DNA of 64,000 nt. Origin: Paenibacillus xylaniclasticus. Its GTDB lineage: Bacteria > Bacillota > Bacilli > Paenibacillales > Paenibacillaceae. Below are positions 26,038-34,615 of this stretch, one piece after another (position 1 is the first letter of the stretch; each line of letters begins with the position of its first letter). The notes beneath the pieces are model-generated. The model was not told the origin of the DNA and searched no databases. It saw only the letters and a list, made by a program, of their open reading frames with translations. Location of the stretch: the NCBI RefSeq assembly GCF_004001065.1, contig NZ_BIML01000005.1, positions 186,001 to 250,000 of the forward strand. The letters run 5' to 3'. The translations under genes and the position numbers were made by a program.

Positions 26038-27705
26038 TCAATCCCTTCTTATTTTTATCGATTTTTTCAATTCTTCCAACTCGTAGTTCTTCAGGTGATG
26101 CAAATGCTCAAGATGCTGCCGAGTTTTCTCCAACTCTTCAATCTGCCTACTCGTCTCCTCGACATAAATATGATGCTCCTGCATAAGCTTCTCATACTGA
26201 TGAACAACCTGCTCATATTGTTCAACAACCTGTTCATAATTGTGTTGAGCAATATGTTTCTCACCCTTCAACCTTTCGTTCTCAGTCCTCACACGATGAA
26301 GCTCTTGTTCCAAATAGGCAACATGCTTCTCAAGTAAATCTGATTGACGTCGAATTCCCTCGATTTCTATCGATTTAGTATTTAGTTTATCGTATATCGC
26401 TACTGCGTTTCCATCTTTCTCTTGAATTAATCGATCTCTTTCTTTCACAGCATTCATCAATTCATCTGCCAGACGCTTCGAAAGCGACAATTCGCTGCGA
26501 AGACTCCGAACAGGCCTAAGTACTACCCCCATGACACGCTTCACTCTACTGCCGCTCGAATGTCCATTCACTTCCCGAACAAGATTAAGAATGTTTTGAA
26601 TTTCCACATTTTGATTATGGATAGTTTCCTTTAAAGAGTTGATCAGAGCTTCCCGCTCAACAGCGTCCTCAGCCAATCGGTCCCTCTCTCTTGCCACTTG
26701 CTGATGTATGATTTCGAGCCCTGATTTTTCGCTTTCTAACTGACAAACCTTTTGCCGCTCCCCATCAAGCTGCATCTTCAGTTCTTCCATCTGGCGCTCA
26801 GAAGCATTTAACGCTGAATCTATATTTACGCGCTGTCGATCAAAAATTTGCTGATTTAATTGATCGAGCCGCTTGTCATACTCCCTCATTACTTCCTGCA
26901 ATTGACTTTCCTTCTCCCGAAGCATGACTAACTCGTCTTGCATCTGAGGCAGGCTCACGTTTGATTTCAAATACCGTTTGTCAATCGCATACCGCCGTTC
27001 TTTCCCATGAACATAGTCCTGAAAATCCAATTCCAATTGGTCGAATAGCTGAATATCTTCGTTGGTTATATGAAAATACGTGTAGTAATACACCGCTCCA
27101 GGAATCGACTGAACAAAATCCTTATATTTCCAGTAAAACATATACAAAGACCTGTACATCAGGTACAGGATAGGTAATTCCACTTCAAATACCCATTCGC
27201 AATCAATTACGATCGTACGACCATCCGGCTGCATGAACAGATTATCAAACGTAAGATCGACATTCGTAAGCCGGAAATACTCATAATGGCGCTCCCCACC
27301 ACTCGTTACTAGCTGTCGCCCTGATAAGGACGACAGCTGCTCAAACGGCTTCGAGCCTGCTGACATCGATAATATGAACGAATAGTACTGCTCGAGTACA
27401 GTAAGAAATCGTTCGGAATCACCTGTTTTCACCGCATCCGCTAGAAGCGTTTCATAGCTCTTCCCCTCGATAAAAGGAAATATGATATCATCTCCCTCCA
27501 TCTGGCTGGTAACGAAATAATGATCGGGATAGAACTCAGAAAGCCGCTGCCGATTGGACAAAATCGTTTTGATATGTTCTTTAGCACTGGTGTTGAGCGC
27601 TCGCTTAACGACGTCCTTACTTCCGTCACTATACTGGCGGATCATTGTACATATTTGATAAGCGGGTATTCTTTCACGATTAAACTTCGTATAAAGAATG
27701 CGCAT
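26038..27705 (-). CDS. Kinase-like protein with long coiled coil, WbdD-like chain terminator/ruler candidate
   Basis: A 555-residue protein. Residues 1-240 look like a small-molecule or APH/LPS-type kinase fold: K34 in the N-lobe, a FPFIEGKSYETLL hinge region, catalytic-loop-like DLTFDN (D150, N155) and the metal-binding IDCEW (D168, E170). Residues about 253-377 and 409-552 are strongly heptad-patterned coiled coil, split by a basic stretch (RVKRVMGVVLRPVRSLR) that might touch the membrane. E. coli WbdD joins methyltransferase, kinase and coiled coil in one chain; here the methyltransferase is the preceding gene, three bases away. GGAGGGG precedes the ATG. The proposed role is phosphorylating the non-reducing end of the glycan and setting chain length; both are inferred from architecture and context. 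Confidence 0.65.
   Translation of the reverse strand: MRILYTKFNRERIPAYQICTMIRQYSDGSKDVVKRALNTSAKEHIKTILSNRQRLSEFYPDHYFVTSQMEGDDIIFPFIEGKSYETLLADAVKTGDSERFLTVLEQYYSFILSMSAGSKPFEQLSSLSGRQLVTSGGERHYEYFRLTNVDLTFDNLFMQPDGRTIVIDCEWVFEVELPILYLMYRSLYMFYWKYKDFVQSIPGAVYYYTYFHITNEDIQLFDQLELDFQDYVHGKERRYAIDKRYLKSNVSLPQMQDELVMLREKESQLQEVMREYDKRLDQLNQQIFDRQRVNIDSALNASERQMEELKMQLDGERQKVCQLESEKSGLEIIHQQVARERDRLAEDAVEREALINSLKETIHNQNVEIQNILNLVREVNGHSSGSRVKRVMGVVLRPVRSLRSELSLSKRLADELMNAVKERDRLIQEKDGNAVAIYDKLNTKSIEIEGIRRQSDLLEKHVAYLEQELHRVRTENERLKGEKHIAQHNYEQVVEQYEQVVHQYEKLMQEHHIYVEETSRQIEELEKTRQHLEHLHHLKNYELEELKKSIKIRRD
26191..26232 (-). repeat. Tandem 21-bp repeats coding for coiled-coil heptads
   Basis: Two adjacent 21-base units (26191-26211 and 26212-26232) differ at three positions and encode QVVHQYE and QVVEQYE, one heptad each. 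A more diverged unit follows (26233-26253, IAQHNYE). Such in-frame repeats could lengthen or shorten the coiled coil by whole heptads through slippage. Confidence 0.8.
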
Positions 27706-27708
27706 CGT

Positions 27709-28626
27709 TTACCCCTCCCTTTTCTTGCATTCTACGAGAAAAGAGTTAGCAAAAAAACCGAACTGTCCGTTCGTCACTAATCCGTTGAGCACTTGCTCCT
27801 CGTTAAACAACGTGAGGCGATCCATATCATAATTCGACGCTTCTCGCGCTATCGCTCCAAGTGAAGGCACAACTTCATCCGAATAGATATGAACTGGAAG
27901 CTTATAATCAGGGTGAGGATAATAAAAATCAACAACAGCAAGCCCTGCCGCTTCCAGCAATTCAGACAGCTCCATTTTGGAGAAAGTTGCAACTCCCTCG
28001 CCAGGGAAATTCCTATATCCCTCAAGACCATCGAAGAAGCGCCCTGTATGATCCTCTCTGCAGCCGTTCCAATATTTAAGCCCGTACTTATTCTCTATTG
28101 CTATTAACAATGTTCCGCCTTCACGCAAAGGCTCTACGATCTTGCGTAAAAAGTCGAGGTATGGCGTCTGGGAATCCGTAAACTTCCCTGCATATTCAAG
28201 CACGCCAATTAAAGTAACATAATCAAACGACTGCCCAAAATCCATGTCGTTCAAATTACCAACCATAATTTTTAGATGTTGAAAGTCCCGGTGCCGATTC
28301 GCAATGATTTCAGCTCTACGTTTAGATAATTCAACGACCGTCACTTGACTTAACTTCTCGCACAGCAATCCAGTGAGTGCGCCACAGCCAGCGCCAATTT
28401 CTAGCACTGACCCCTCAGCACGGAAAGGATACCATTCCAGCAAATTTCTTCTGCGCGGAGACAAGTGATACAAAATCGGCCATCGGTCATCCTTATTAAG
28501 AATGTCTGTGAAATCGTCGTTGTTCTGTACGATAGATAAAATCTCATCCTCAACATCGCCATCGCTATATCGATCCGTACCTTTATAATATTGCAGATCG
28601 ATTTGAGCTAACGTTCTATCTTTCAT
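27709..28626 (-). CDS. SAM-dependent methyltransferase, glycan-capping candidate
   Basis: A 305-residue class I methyltransferase. Motif I is VLEIGAGCGALTGLL (about residues 73-87), with VVELSKRRAEI as motif II and LIGVLEYAG as motif IV/V. The segment LLIAIENKYGLKYWNG is characteristic of surface-glycan-linked methyltransferases of this group. The ATG at 28626 has GAGG nine bases upstream; a TTG three codons earlier is less likely. It lies between Wzt and the kinase/coiled-coil gene. I infer that it methylates the terminal sugar or its phosphate to stop elongation and mark the chain for Wzt. Confidence 0.82.
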   Translation of the reverse strand: MKDRTLAQIDLQYYKGTDRYSDGDVEDEILSIVQNNDDFTDILNKDDRWPILYHLSPRRRNLLEWYPFRAEGSVLEIGAGCGALTGLLCEKLSQVTVVELSKRRAEIIANRHRDFQHLKIMVGNLNDMDFGQSFDYVTLIGVLEYAGKFTDSQTPYLDFLRKIVEPLREGGTLLIAIENKYGLKYWNGCREDHTGRFFDGLEGYRNFPGEGVATFSKMELSELLEAAGLAVVDFYYPHPDYKLPVHIYSDEVVPSLGAIAREASNYDMDRLTLFNEEQVLNGLVTNGQFGFFANSFLVECKKREG

Positions 28627-28656
28627 AATCAACAACCTCGATCATCTCAATTTTAA

Positions 28657-29925
28657 TTATTCATCTAACGAGATTTGCGAGTCGATGTCAAACACGCCTA
28701 CAATTCGTTTGAACATGACCGCCTCGAACGCAATGACGTCATACAGCCGATGATACACTTTCAAATCCTCATTTCCAACAAAACCCGTACAACCAAGAGA
28801 AAGCGTATAATACCCACTTTGCAAATTCATTCGCTGAGCAAATGTGATGGAACGAACCGTGCCTGCCTCGCACAGCCCCGTATCGATCCCTTGAAACCAC
28901 GTGTTTGTGCCAGCCAATTCATTCCCTTTTAAATCCTTTATCGTGAATGCAAAAATTGGATCCTGCATCGACTGATGAAATTGTATCCTCATCCGAACAA
29001 ATGTATCCTCGTCACTATGAACCTTCGTTACTGGACGCCCTGCCGAATCGAACAATCCGTAGTCGATAATCTCTGCTTCTTTGTTGCCATACTCGATTGT
29101 ATTGGCCTGACTAGAAAAATGCTGCTTCCACTCCCCCTCTAGCACTGGTGCCTCTACCTTATTTATCTTCAGGTCATCCTCAATGTCATACAGATTCACG
29201 AGTACCTTCTTGTATAAATCGACCATATCCTTCGGACTACCTTCCGCAATCATGCGGCCGTCGTGAATAACGAAAGCGTGCGTACAATATCGCAGCACAG
29301 TTTCAAGGGAATGGGTAACGAAAATAATCGTTTTCCCTTTCTGTTTGAACTCATTAAATTTGCGATAACACTTCGCCTGGAATGCCACGTCTCCAACCGA
29401 AAGCGCCTCATCAACGATAAGAATATCCGGATCAACATTAATCGCTACAGCAAATGCCAACCGAGCAAACATACCGCTCGAATAGGTTTTAACAGGACGG
29501 TGAATAAAGTCTCCAATATCAGCAAACGTTAGTATATCTTGGAGCCGCTCTTCCATTTGTTCACGCGAATATCCCATTAACGTGCCGTTGAGATAAATAT
29601 TTTCGAGACCGGTATACTCCGGATTAAATCCAGCCCCTAGCTCTAACAGTGCAGCAATTTTTCCGTTAACCGTAATATTTCCACTTGTCGGTTGAAGTAC
29701 ACCTGTAATCATTTTTAGAAGCGTCGATTTTCCGGCACCATTTTTCCCCAGTATTCCGATCGTCTCTCCAACTGGAATACTGATCGACAACTCCGATACT
29801 GCATGAAAAGGAGTGTGATATATTTTTCTTGGGAAACGAATTGATTCTTTCAGCCTGTCTACAGGCTGTTTATATACTTTATATACCTTGGAAACATTAT
29901 CGACCTTAACTGCGTATTGACTCAT
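28657..29925 (-). CDS. wzt: Polysaccharide ABC exporter ATPase with carbohydrate-binding C-terminal domain
   Basis: A 422-residue ATPase. The N-terminal 240 residues form an NBD: Walker A GILGKNGAGKST, signature YSSGMFARLAFA and Walker B ILIVDEALSVGD. Residues about 265-420 form a Wzt_C-type beta-sandwich (NKEAEIIDYGLFD, FAFTIKDLKGNELAGTNT). In capped O-antigen systems this domain recognises the terminal cap before export, which ties it to the methyltransferase and kinase genes that follow. It starts at the second of two close ATGs (29925; the first is 29931). It follows wzm by about ten bases. Confidence 0.92.
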   Translation of the reverse strand: MSQYAVKVDNVSKVYKVYKQPVDRLKESIRFPRKIYHTPFHAVSELSISIPVGETIGILGKNGAGKSTLLKMITGVLQPTSGNITVNGKIAALLELGAGFNPEYTGLENIYLNGTLMGYSREQMEERLQDILTFADIGDFIHRPVKTYSSGMFARLAFAVAINVDPDILIVDEALSVGDVAFQAKCYRKFNEFKQKGKTIIFVTHSLETVLRYCTHAFVIHDGRMIAEGSPKDMVDLYKKVLVNLYDIEDDLKINKVEAPVLEGEWKQHFSSQANTIEYGNKEAEIIDYGLFDSAGRPVTKVHSDEDTFVRMRIQFHQSMQDPIFAFTIKDLKGNELAGTNTWFQGIDTGLCEAGTVRSITFAQRMNLQSGYYTLSLGCTGFVGNEDLKVYHRLYDVIAFEAVMFKRIVGVFDIDSQISLDE

Positions 29926-29940
29926 TGTCATCTCTCCAGC

Positions 29941-30744
29941 CTATAGCACGTCCGCGAAATGAGGACGGAGTCTCTTAAATACAATAATCCCCGTTAACAG
30001 CAGAACGAAGGTGAACAACCAGAAATATAACGTTTGAACAGGATGCTCCCAAAACCACGTTTTATCTATCATTGCACCCCGATAACCTTCCGTAACATAA
30101 TACACTGGATTTAACTTAATATACTTGTGGTACTTCTCCGGCAATATATTCATTGACCAGAAGATAGGCGTTAACCAGAACATAAATTGAGTAATTACGC
30201 CTACAAACTGCCCTATATCCTTTAAGAAAATAACCAAAGAAGAAGTTAGCCAAGCAAATCCGAGCACCAACATGACAGAGCAAGCAAAATAATATACGAT
30301 CTGCAGAGTATACAAATCTGGGTAATAGTTATACGACAGGAACATAATCATGAGAAACACGATAAAGAACAGGTGGATATAGATTGCTGATACAACCTTT
30401 ACAATTGGCAGCAATCCAACTTGAAATGACATCTTCTTCACGAGGTAACTGTTCTCGACAATGGAGTTTGTCGTGTTAATAGCGCAGTCTGAAATAAAAA
30501 ACCATGGAATCATGGCTGCCATCAACCATAATATGAACGGGTAATTATCAACTGGAGCCGATTTAAAGCCCACTTGAAACACAAACCAGAAGATCAGGAT
30601 TTGAATAACGGGTTGAATAAAAGCCCATAATAGGCCTAGATATGATCCTAAATAACGGATTTGTAAGTCTTTCCGAGATAGGTTCACTATTAAAGGGATA
30701 CTCCTATAAAGACCTAATACCATACTCAATACGAATTTCATCAT
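29941..30744 (-). CDS. wzm: Polysaccharide ABC exporter permease
   Basis: A 267-residue ABC-2 type permease with six membrane helices, of the Wzm/TagG group. Motifs: LQIRYLGSYLGLLWAFIQPV near the start and FWLTPIFWSMNILPEKY near residue 190. With Wzt it exports the finished undecaprenyl-linked glycan. It is the first gene of the long minus-strand operon, with an extended -10 promoter about 60 bases upstream, and AGGAGCATGC precedes the ATG. Confidence 0.93.
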   Translation of the reverse strand: MMKFVLSMVLGLYRSIPLIVNLSRKDLQIRYLGSYLGLLWAFIQPVIQILIFWFVFQVGFKSAPVDNYPFILWLMAAMIPWFFISDCAINTTNSIVENSYLVKKMSFQVGLLPIVKVVSAIYIHLFFIVFLMIMFLSYNYYPDLYTLQIVYYFACSVMLVLGFAWLTSSLVIFLKDIGQFVGVITQFMFWLTPIFWSMNILPEKYHKYIKLNPVYYVTEGYRGAMIDKTWFWEHPVQTLYFWLFTFVLLLTGIIVFKRLRPHFADVL

Positions 30745-30805
30745 GCATGCTCCTACTCTTCCTTATATAAAGATCTTTCACTGCAACTCGATTGAACCAT
30801 CAGTA

Positions 30806-30814
30806 ATTATATCA
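30806..30814 (-). promoter_or_regulatory. Extended -10 promoter of the wzm operon
   Basis: Minus-strand TGATATAAT is a perfect extended -10 (TG-N-TATAAT), about 62 bases before the wzm ATG, in a divergent spacer. No good -35 box was seen. Confidence 0.55.
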
Positions 30815-30854
30815 GAATTACTTCGATGATTCACTTCCCCACTATTTTTAGATT

Positions 30855-30883
30855 TTGTCAAACAGTAGCGAATGTTGTATTCT
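30855..30883 (+). promoter_or_regulatory. Promoter of the PIG-V-like gene
   Basis: TTGTCA (30855-30860) and TATTCT (30878-30883) are 17 bases apart, about 57 bases before the ATG at 30940. This is a plausible sigma-A promoter, divergent from wzm. Confidence 0.5.
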
Positions 30884-30939
30884 TAATTTCGACCACAATT
30901 CGATTAGGCCGTTATACATTTTAGTAACCTGGAGGAAAC

Positions 30940-32067
30940 ATGAAGCTTTCGAAACCAAGTATTAACGTCGCACTCTATTGTTTTCTTATCGTAGTCGCTT
31001 CAAGATTTACCTACCTTATTATTTCCCTGGTATGGAACTCCATCATGCACTCAGATGAAAGCATATTTGACATCTTAAACCGATGGGATGCGGGTTGGTA
31101 TACATCCATCATTAGAGACGGCTATATGTTGGAACCTAGTGAACACGAAAATGGCGACGCCGCCAACTGGGCCTTTTTTCCTTTATATCCCCTACTAGTT
31201 AAAGGAGTTGTGGCTGCTACAGCATTATCGATCAATCAAGCAGGAGTAATTCTATCTACTTTATTATTCTTTGCCACCTTAATTGTCGTGCATCATTATA
31301 TCAGCATGACACGCGACAGAGAGTCCGCCAACACTGTAATTCTTTTGCTTGGATTCGGTCCTTATTCTTTCTATTATTCATCTTTGTATACCGAGTCTTT
31401 ATTCATTCTTCTTGTCGCACTCGGGTTTTACTGTCTAGAGAAAGAGAAATGGACTCTTGCTGGCGCAGTAGGCGCCTTGCTTTCTATGACAAGAATTACA
31501 GGCGTAATGTTCAGCATTGTATTCTTTATCAAATGCCTAATTGTCCATTTAAGAGAAGGAAAGACACTCAAATCATTCCTGCCCGCTTTCTTAAAGAATG
31601 AGAAGCAGTTGTTCTCCCTACTCCTTATTCCAGTAGGACTATTTGCTTACATGACTTATTTATATTTTCACGTCGGGGATCCGTTCGCCTTCAAAAATAT
31701 TCAGATCGCATGGGGAAGAGACAACACAAATCCCCTTATACGTTTGTATGAAGGCTTAACATCCGACCGTTCTTCCGCCTATTTGGCGATTTGGGGAATA
31801 CTCGGCATTGCCGGAGCCGTATATCTTTTTATAAAAAAACGTTATACCGAAGCGTTTTTCGGGTTTGTCTGCATTACCATACCCATAATGTCTAATCTAC
31901 AATCTCTTCCACGTTACTTTATGGGCTCTCTTATTTTAGCGCTGGCTGTGAATGATTGGATATGCCGGATTAAACCATTTCCGAAAACCGTTCTTCTCAT
32001 AACGATCGCGATATTAAATATTCCGTTGCTGCTATTGTGGTTCGCTGGCCACCCGCTAGTAACTTAA
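30940..32067 (+). CDS. PIG-V-like GT-C mannosyltransferase
   Basis: A 375-residue integral membrane protein with about nine helices and the first-loop acidic motif NRWDAGWYTSI of PIG-V/GT-C enzymes, plus FFPLYPLLV and YTESLFILLVALGF, which are typical of the family. Such enzymes take a sugar from polyprenyl phosphate on the outer face of the membrane. It would fit with the GtrB/GtrA pair and ManC to add mannose to an exported glycan or protein. TGGAGGAAAC precedes the ATG. It is followed, with a 14-base gap, by a small exported protein on the same strand. Confidence 0.8.
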   Translation: MKLSKPSINVALYCFLIVVASRFTYLIISLVWNSIMHSDESIFDILNRWDAGWYTSIIRDGYMLEPSEHENGDAANWAFFPLYPLLVKGVVAATALSINQAGVILSTLLFFATLIVVHHYISMTRDRESANTVILLLGFGPYSFYYSSLYTESLFILLVALGFYCLEKEKWTLAGAVGALLSMTRITGVMFSIVFFIKCLIVHLREGKTLKSFLPAFLKNEKQLFSLLLIPVGLFAYMTYLYFHVGDPFAFKNIQIAWGRDNTNPLIRLYEGLTSDRSSAYLAIWGILGIAGAVYLFIKKRYTEAFFGFVCITIPIMSNLQSLPRYFMGSLILALAVNDWICRIKPFPKTVLLITIAILNIPLLLLWFAGHPLVT

Positions 32068-32081
32068 TCGGGGTGATTACT

Positions 32082-32669
32082 ATGATAAAAAAGGGACTCT
32101 TATACGGCGCTTCCCTTGTTCTTTTCTGCTGGTATGTCGGTATTCTTTATTTTGCAGTTCATCCAAATGTCAGTGAAGCCTATCGGCTGTACTATATATC
32201 GCATGAACTAAAACACTGGAAGGGGAATCAAGGGATCATCGTGCTCAGTAACGAGAAAATCCCCTTCGATTCCATCCAAGACAACCGTGTTGCCTACCTA
32301 GGCAAGGGTTGGTCGTCACCCGAGGACTGGGGGATATGGATGGAGGGGCGTGAGGCAAATTTGTATATGCAATTGAGTTCACGGCCTGACGGACCAATAG
32401 AAATGCAGTTACAGTCACTCTCATTTCTCCCGGAAGGAAGTAAAGAATTTAGCATTGAAGCCAATGGACATCCAATAGGGTCCATAAAGGCGAAATATGA
32501 CGGTTCCACTTTATATACCGTTACAATCCCAAGTAACCTCTTATCGAACAACCTGTTGCTTCACATTAAAATCATTAATCCTGTCCCCATATCACCAGCG
32601 CAAATCGGCCAATCTTCTGATATCAGAGAGTTGGGGCTTGGTGTACAGTGGATGAAATTAACGTACTAA
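32082..32669 (+). CDS. Single-pass exported protein paired with the PIG-V-like enzyme
   Basis: I do not recognise a named family. The ATG at 32082 has GGGGTGAT seven bases upstream; an upstream in-frame ATG overlapping the previous gene is unlikely. The 195-residue product has one N-terminal transmembrane helix and a soluble outside domain with the motif GKGWSSPEDWGIWMEG followed by beta strands. A GW..PE.WG.W pattern of this type is found in outside domains attached to GT-C glycosyltransferases, so this may be the detached accessory domain of its neighbour. Function is inferred from adjacency only. Confidence 0.6.
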   Translation: MIKKGLLYGASLVLFCWYVGILYFAVHPNVSEAYRLYYISHELKHWKGNQGIIVLSNEKIPFDSIQDNRVAYLGKGWSSPEDWGIWMEGREANLYMQLSSRPDGPIEMQLQSLSFLPEGSKEFSIEANGHPIGSIKAKYDGSTLYTVTIPSNLLSNNLLLHIKIINPVPISPAQIGQSSDIRELGLGVQWMKLTY

Positions 32670-32723
32670 CTCGTGTTGCAGCAACATGTTCCTATAACAA
32701 TGAATAGAGTGAATAAGTTAAAT

Positions 32724-32780
32724 ATAAGAAAAGATCGCGGTCGACCGAATGAACCGGCCAATTCCGAGATCTTTTCTTAT
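32724..32780. terminator. Bidirectional terminator between convergent genes
   Basis: A 13-bp perfect inverted repeat (32724-32736 with 32768-32780) extended by CGG/CCG after one mismatch, flanked by A- and T-rich arms. It lies between the plus-strand exported protein gene and manC, touching the manC stop codon. Confidence 0.8.
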
Positions 32781-34150
32781 TAGTTTAGTTGTACAGCAAG
32801 CTCTACAATCTCGTCCCAGTTCAGCGCGAGGCGTACGATATCTTCTTCAACAAGTTCTTGACCCGTTTGAACTTCAATGATTTCCAGGTCAGTTATCGCC
32901 CGGATGCTGTGCTTCATCTCGCACGGCACGACTACGATATCACCCGCTTGAACCGGACGGAGCTGTCCATCGAGTACCATCTCACCTGATCCAGCTACAA
33001 TCGTCCATACTTCACGGCGTCTCATATGATACTGATAACTTAAATTGCATCCTTCCGAGATCAAAATCCGCTTCGTCAGTACCTCTTCTCTGCCAGGGTA
33101 CTTAATGTAGTCCAGTACCCTGTACCTTCCCCATCGGCGCTCCTCATACATCGGACGCTGATCCTGATGCTTCAGTACATCTTTAATCCGCGGACTAGAC
33201 GCTTTATCCGACACAAGTATGCCATCAGGACTAGCCGCTACAACGACATTCGATACACCTAGTACGGTTATCGGAATATCCAGTTCGTTAATGACATGCG
33301 TATTCACACAATCCTCAGACATAATAGCGTTGCCGATAAGTGGGCTCCCCATCTCTTCTGTAAGGGTATTCCAAGTCCCAAGATCCTTCCAGTAACCGTT
33401 ATACGGGAGAACAACAACTTTATCCGCCTTCTCTACAATTTCGTAATCGAAGCTAATCTTTTTCATACTGCCATATTGAGCTTGAAGCTCTTTATATTGA
33501 ACTGGCAGCCCTCGCTTTGTCAACTCTTCAATCATGTATCCCAACCGAAAAGCAAATACACCGCAGTTCCACAGAGCATGCTCTGCAATCAGCTCTTTCG
33601 CCCGCGACTCGCTTGGCTTTTCTTCGAAACGACTTACCTGTTTGTATACTTGTTCGCCAACAGATTGAGGAACAATGTAACCATATTTCGCAGATGGATA
33701 GGTTGGGGTGACGCCAAGCAGACCGATATTGGCATCAGAATCATCAATAATAGCCGCCAGTTCCTTTACTTTCTCGAAGAAATGATCTTCAACGTACGGA
33801 TCGACCGGCAGAATCGCAACAACTTCTTCAAGCGATACTTGCTTGACAGAATGAAGATATACAGCTGAAAGAGCTATAGCGGGAAACGTATCCCGGCGCT
33901 CGGGCTCGATAATAATATTTGATTCAAGTCCTAATTGGCTTTGAATGACTTCAAGTTGCCCGCGTCCAGTTGCGATATAAGCATGCTGGCTTAAGTCATT
34001 ATTCCCCAGTTGCCCCCACACACGCTGAACCATTGATACATGATCGCCACTTTGATTACTTAACAGCTTAAGAAATTGTTTGGAACGGGAATCGTTTGAT
34101 AACGGCCATAATCTTTTGCCTGATCCCCCTGATAACAAGATTATTTTCAC
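32780..34150 (-). CDS. manC: Mannose-1-phosphate guanylyltransferase / mannose-6-phosphate isomerase, type II
   Basis: A 456-residue bifunctional-type enzyme that makes GDP-mannose from mannose 1-phosphate and GTP and may also isomerise fructose 6-phosphate. The N-terminal nucleotidyltransferase has LLSGGSGKRLWPLS and RFEEKPS. The C-terminal cupin (about 335-450) has the YEERRWGRYRVLDY and QYHMRRREVWTIVAGSG segments. It stands alone on the minus strand between two plus-strand genes. The GDP-mannose is probably used by the GTs and the GtrB-like enzyme of the neighbouring cluster. Confidence 0.92.
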   Translation of the reverse strand: MKIILLSGGSGKRLWPLSNDSRSKQFLKLLSNQSGDHVSMVQRVWGQLGNNDLSQHAYIATGRGQLEVIQSQLGLESNIIIEPERRDTFPAIALSAVYLHSVKQVSLEEVVAILPVDPYVEDHFFEKVKELAAIIDDSDANIGLLGVTPTYPSAKYGYIVPQSVGEQVYKQVSRFEEKPSESRAKELIAEHALWNCGVFAFRLGYMIEELTKRGLPVQYKELQAQYGSMKKISFDYEIVEKADKVVVLPYNGYWKDLGTWNTLTEEMGSPLIGNAIMSEDCVNTHVINELDIPITVLGVSNVVVAASPDGILVSDKASSPRIKDVLKHQDQRPMYEERRWGRYRVLDYIKYPGREEVLTKRILISEGCNLSYQYHMRRREVWTIVAGSGEMVLDGQLRPVQAGDIVVVPCEMKHSIRAITDLEIIEVQTGQELVEEDIVRLALNWDEIVELAVQLN

Positions 34151-34283
34151 TTTATCTCCCCAGTCTGCATAGAACAGGCCCTATGCTCGTTCTCTTAATG
34201 CACAGTAACTCCATTTCCTATAATTATCTTTTTAATTATAATACACCATATCGAACATGCCTCTTCAACGGATCGACGTTGTA

Positions 34284-34348
34284 TATCCTAATTATAATAC
34301 ACAAATCCTTTAATAAATTGGAACGTAAAATAATACAGCTCAAGGAGG
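34284..34348. repeat. Intergenic element, copy A
   Basis: Shares TATCCT, the 13-base block TTATAATACACAA and the 18-base block AAATAATACAGCTCAAGG with copy B at 38860-38930, in the same order, with a diverged middle of similar length. Both copies sit upstream of minus-strand genes (manC and glnS). Confidence 0.75.
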
Positions 34349-34361
34349 CGTCACCTTAATA

Positions 34362-34504
34362 ATTACGCGAACGCCTAACGAAATAACGCAGGATCAACTG
34401 ATTTTCGTCGTTGTTATGGCACCGCTGATTATGCTTTGGATACATTTATTATGATGTCATTGTCACGTGATGCGAAGCTATTCACGATTATTATAGCTAT
34501 CGTG
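34362..34504 (+). pseudogene. Relic fragment of an ABC exporter transmembrane domain
   Basis: Reading from 34362 gives ITRTPNEITQDQ and VVMAPLIM; after a frame change near 34439 the sequence continues as DTFIMMSLSRDAKL and FTIIIAIV. These match residues 113-163 of the exporter at 39550-41292 (ITRTTNDITQVQQ, VMAPLM, MALTRDVKL, STIIIAIV). There is a small deletion in the middle, and stops occur in each single frame. It is too short and broken to be functional. It lies directly after intergenic element copy A. Confidence 0.8.
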
Positions 34505-34615
34505 TCAGATTCAATTTATGTTAGACTGTCATATAGATTAGCAACTTACGCGTTTTGCGGGAGAATACTACTTCACCATGTTTCTCATTACTATTGATTA
34601 AGGAGCTTATGTTTT

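Larger units (their letters stand above)
34151..34615. other. Intergenic region holding a repeated element and a gene relic
   Basis: This 465-base gap between manC and the ligase gene contains a duplicated intergenic element (34284-34348) and a frameshifted ABC-transporter fragment (34362-34504), described separately. A TTATAATACAC block occurs twice (about 34234 and 34293); on the minus strand it reads as an extended -10 (TGTATTATAA) and could serve manC. Confidence 0.6.
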
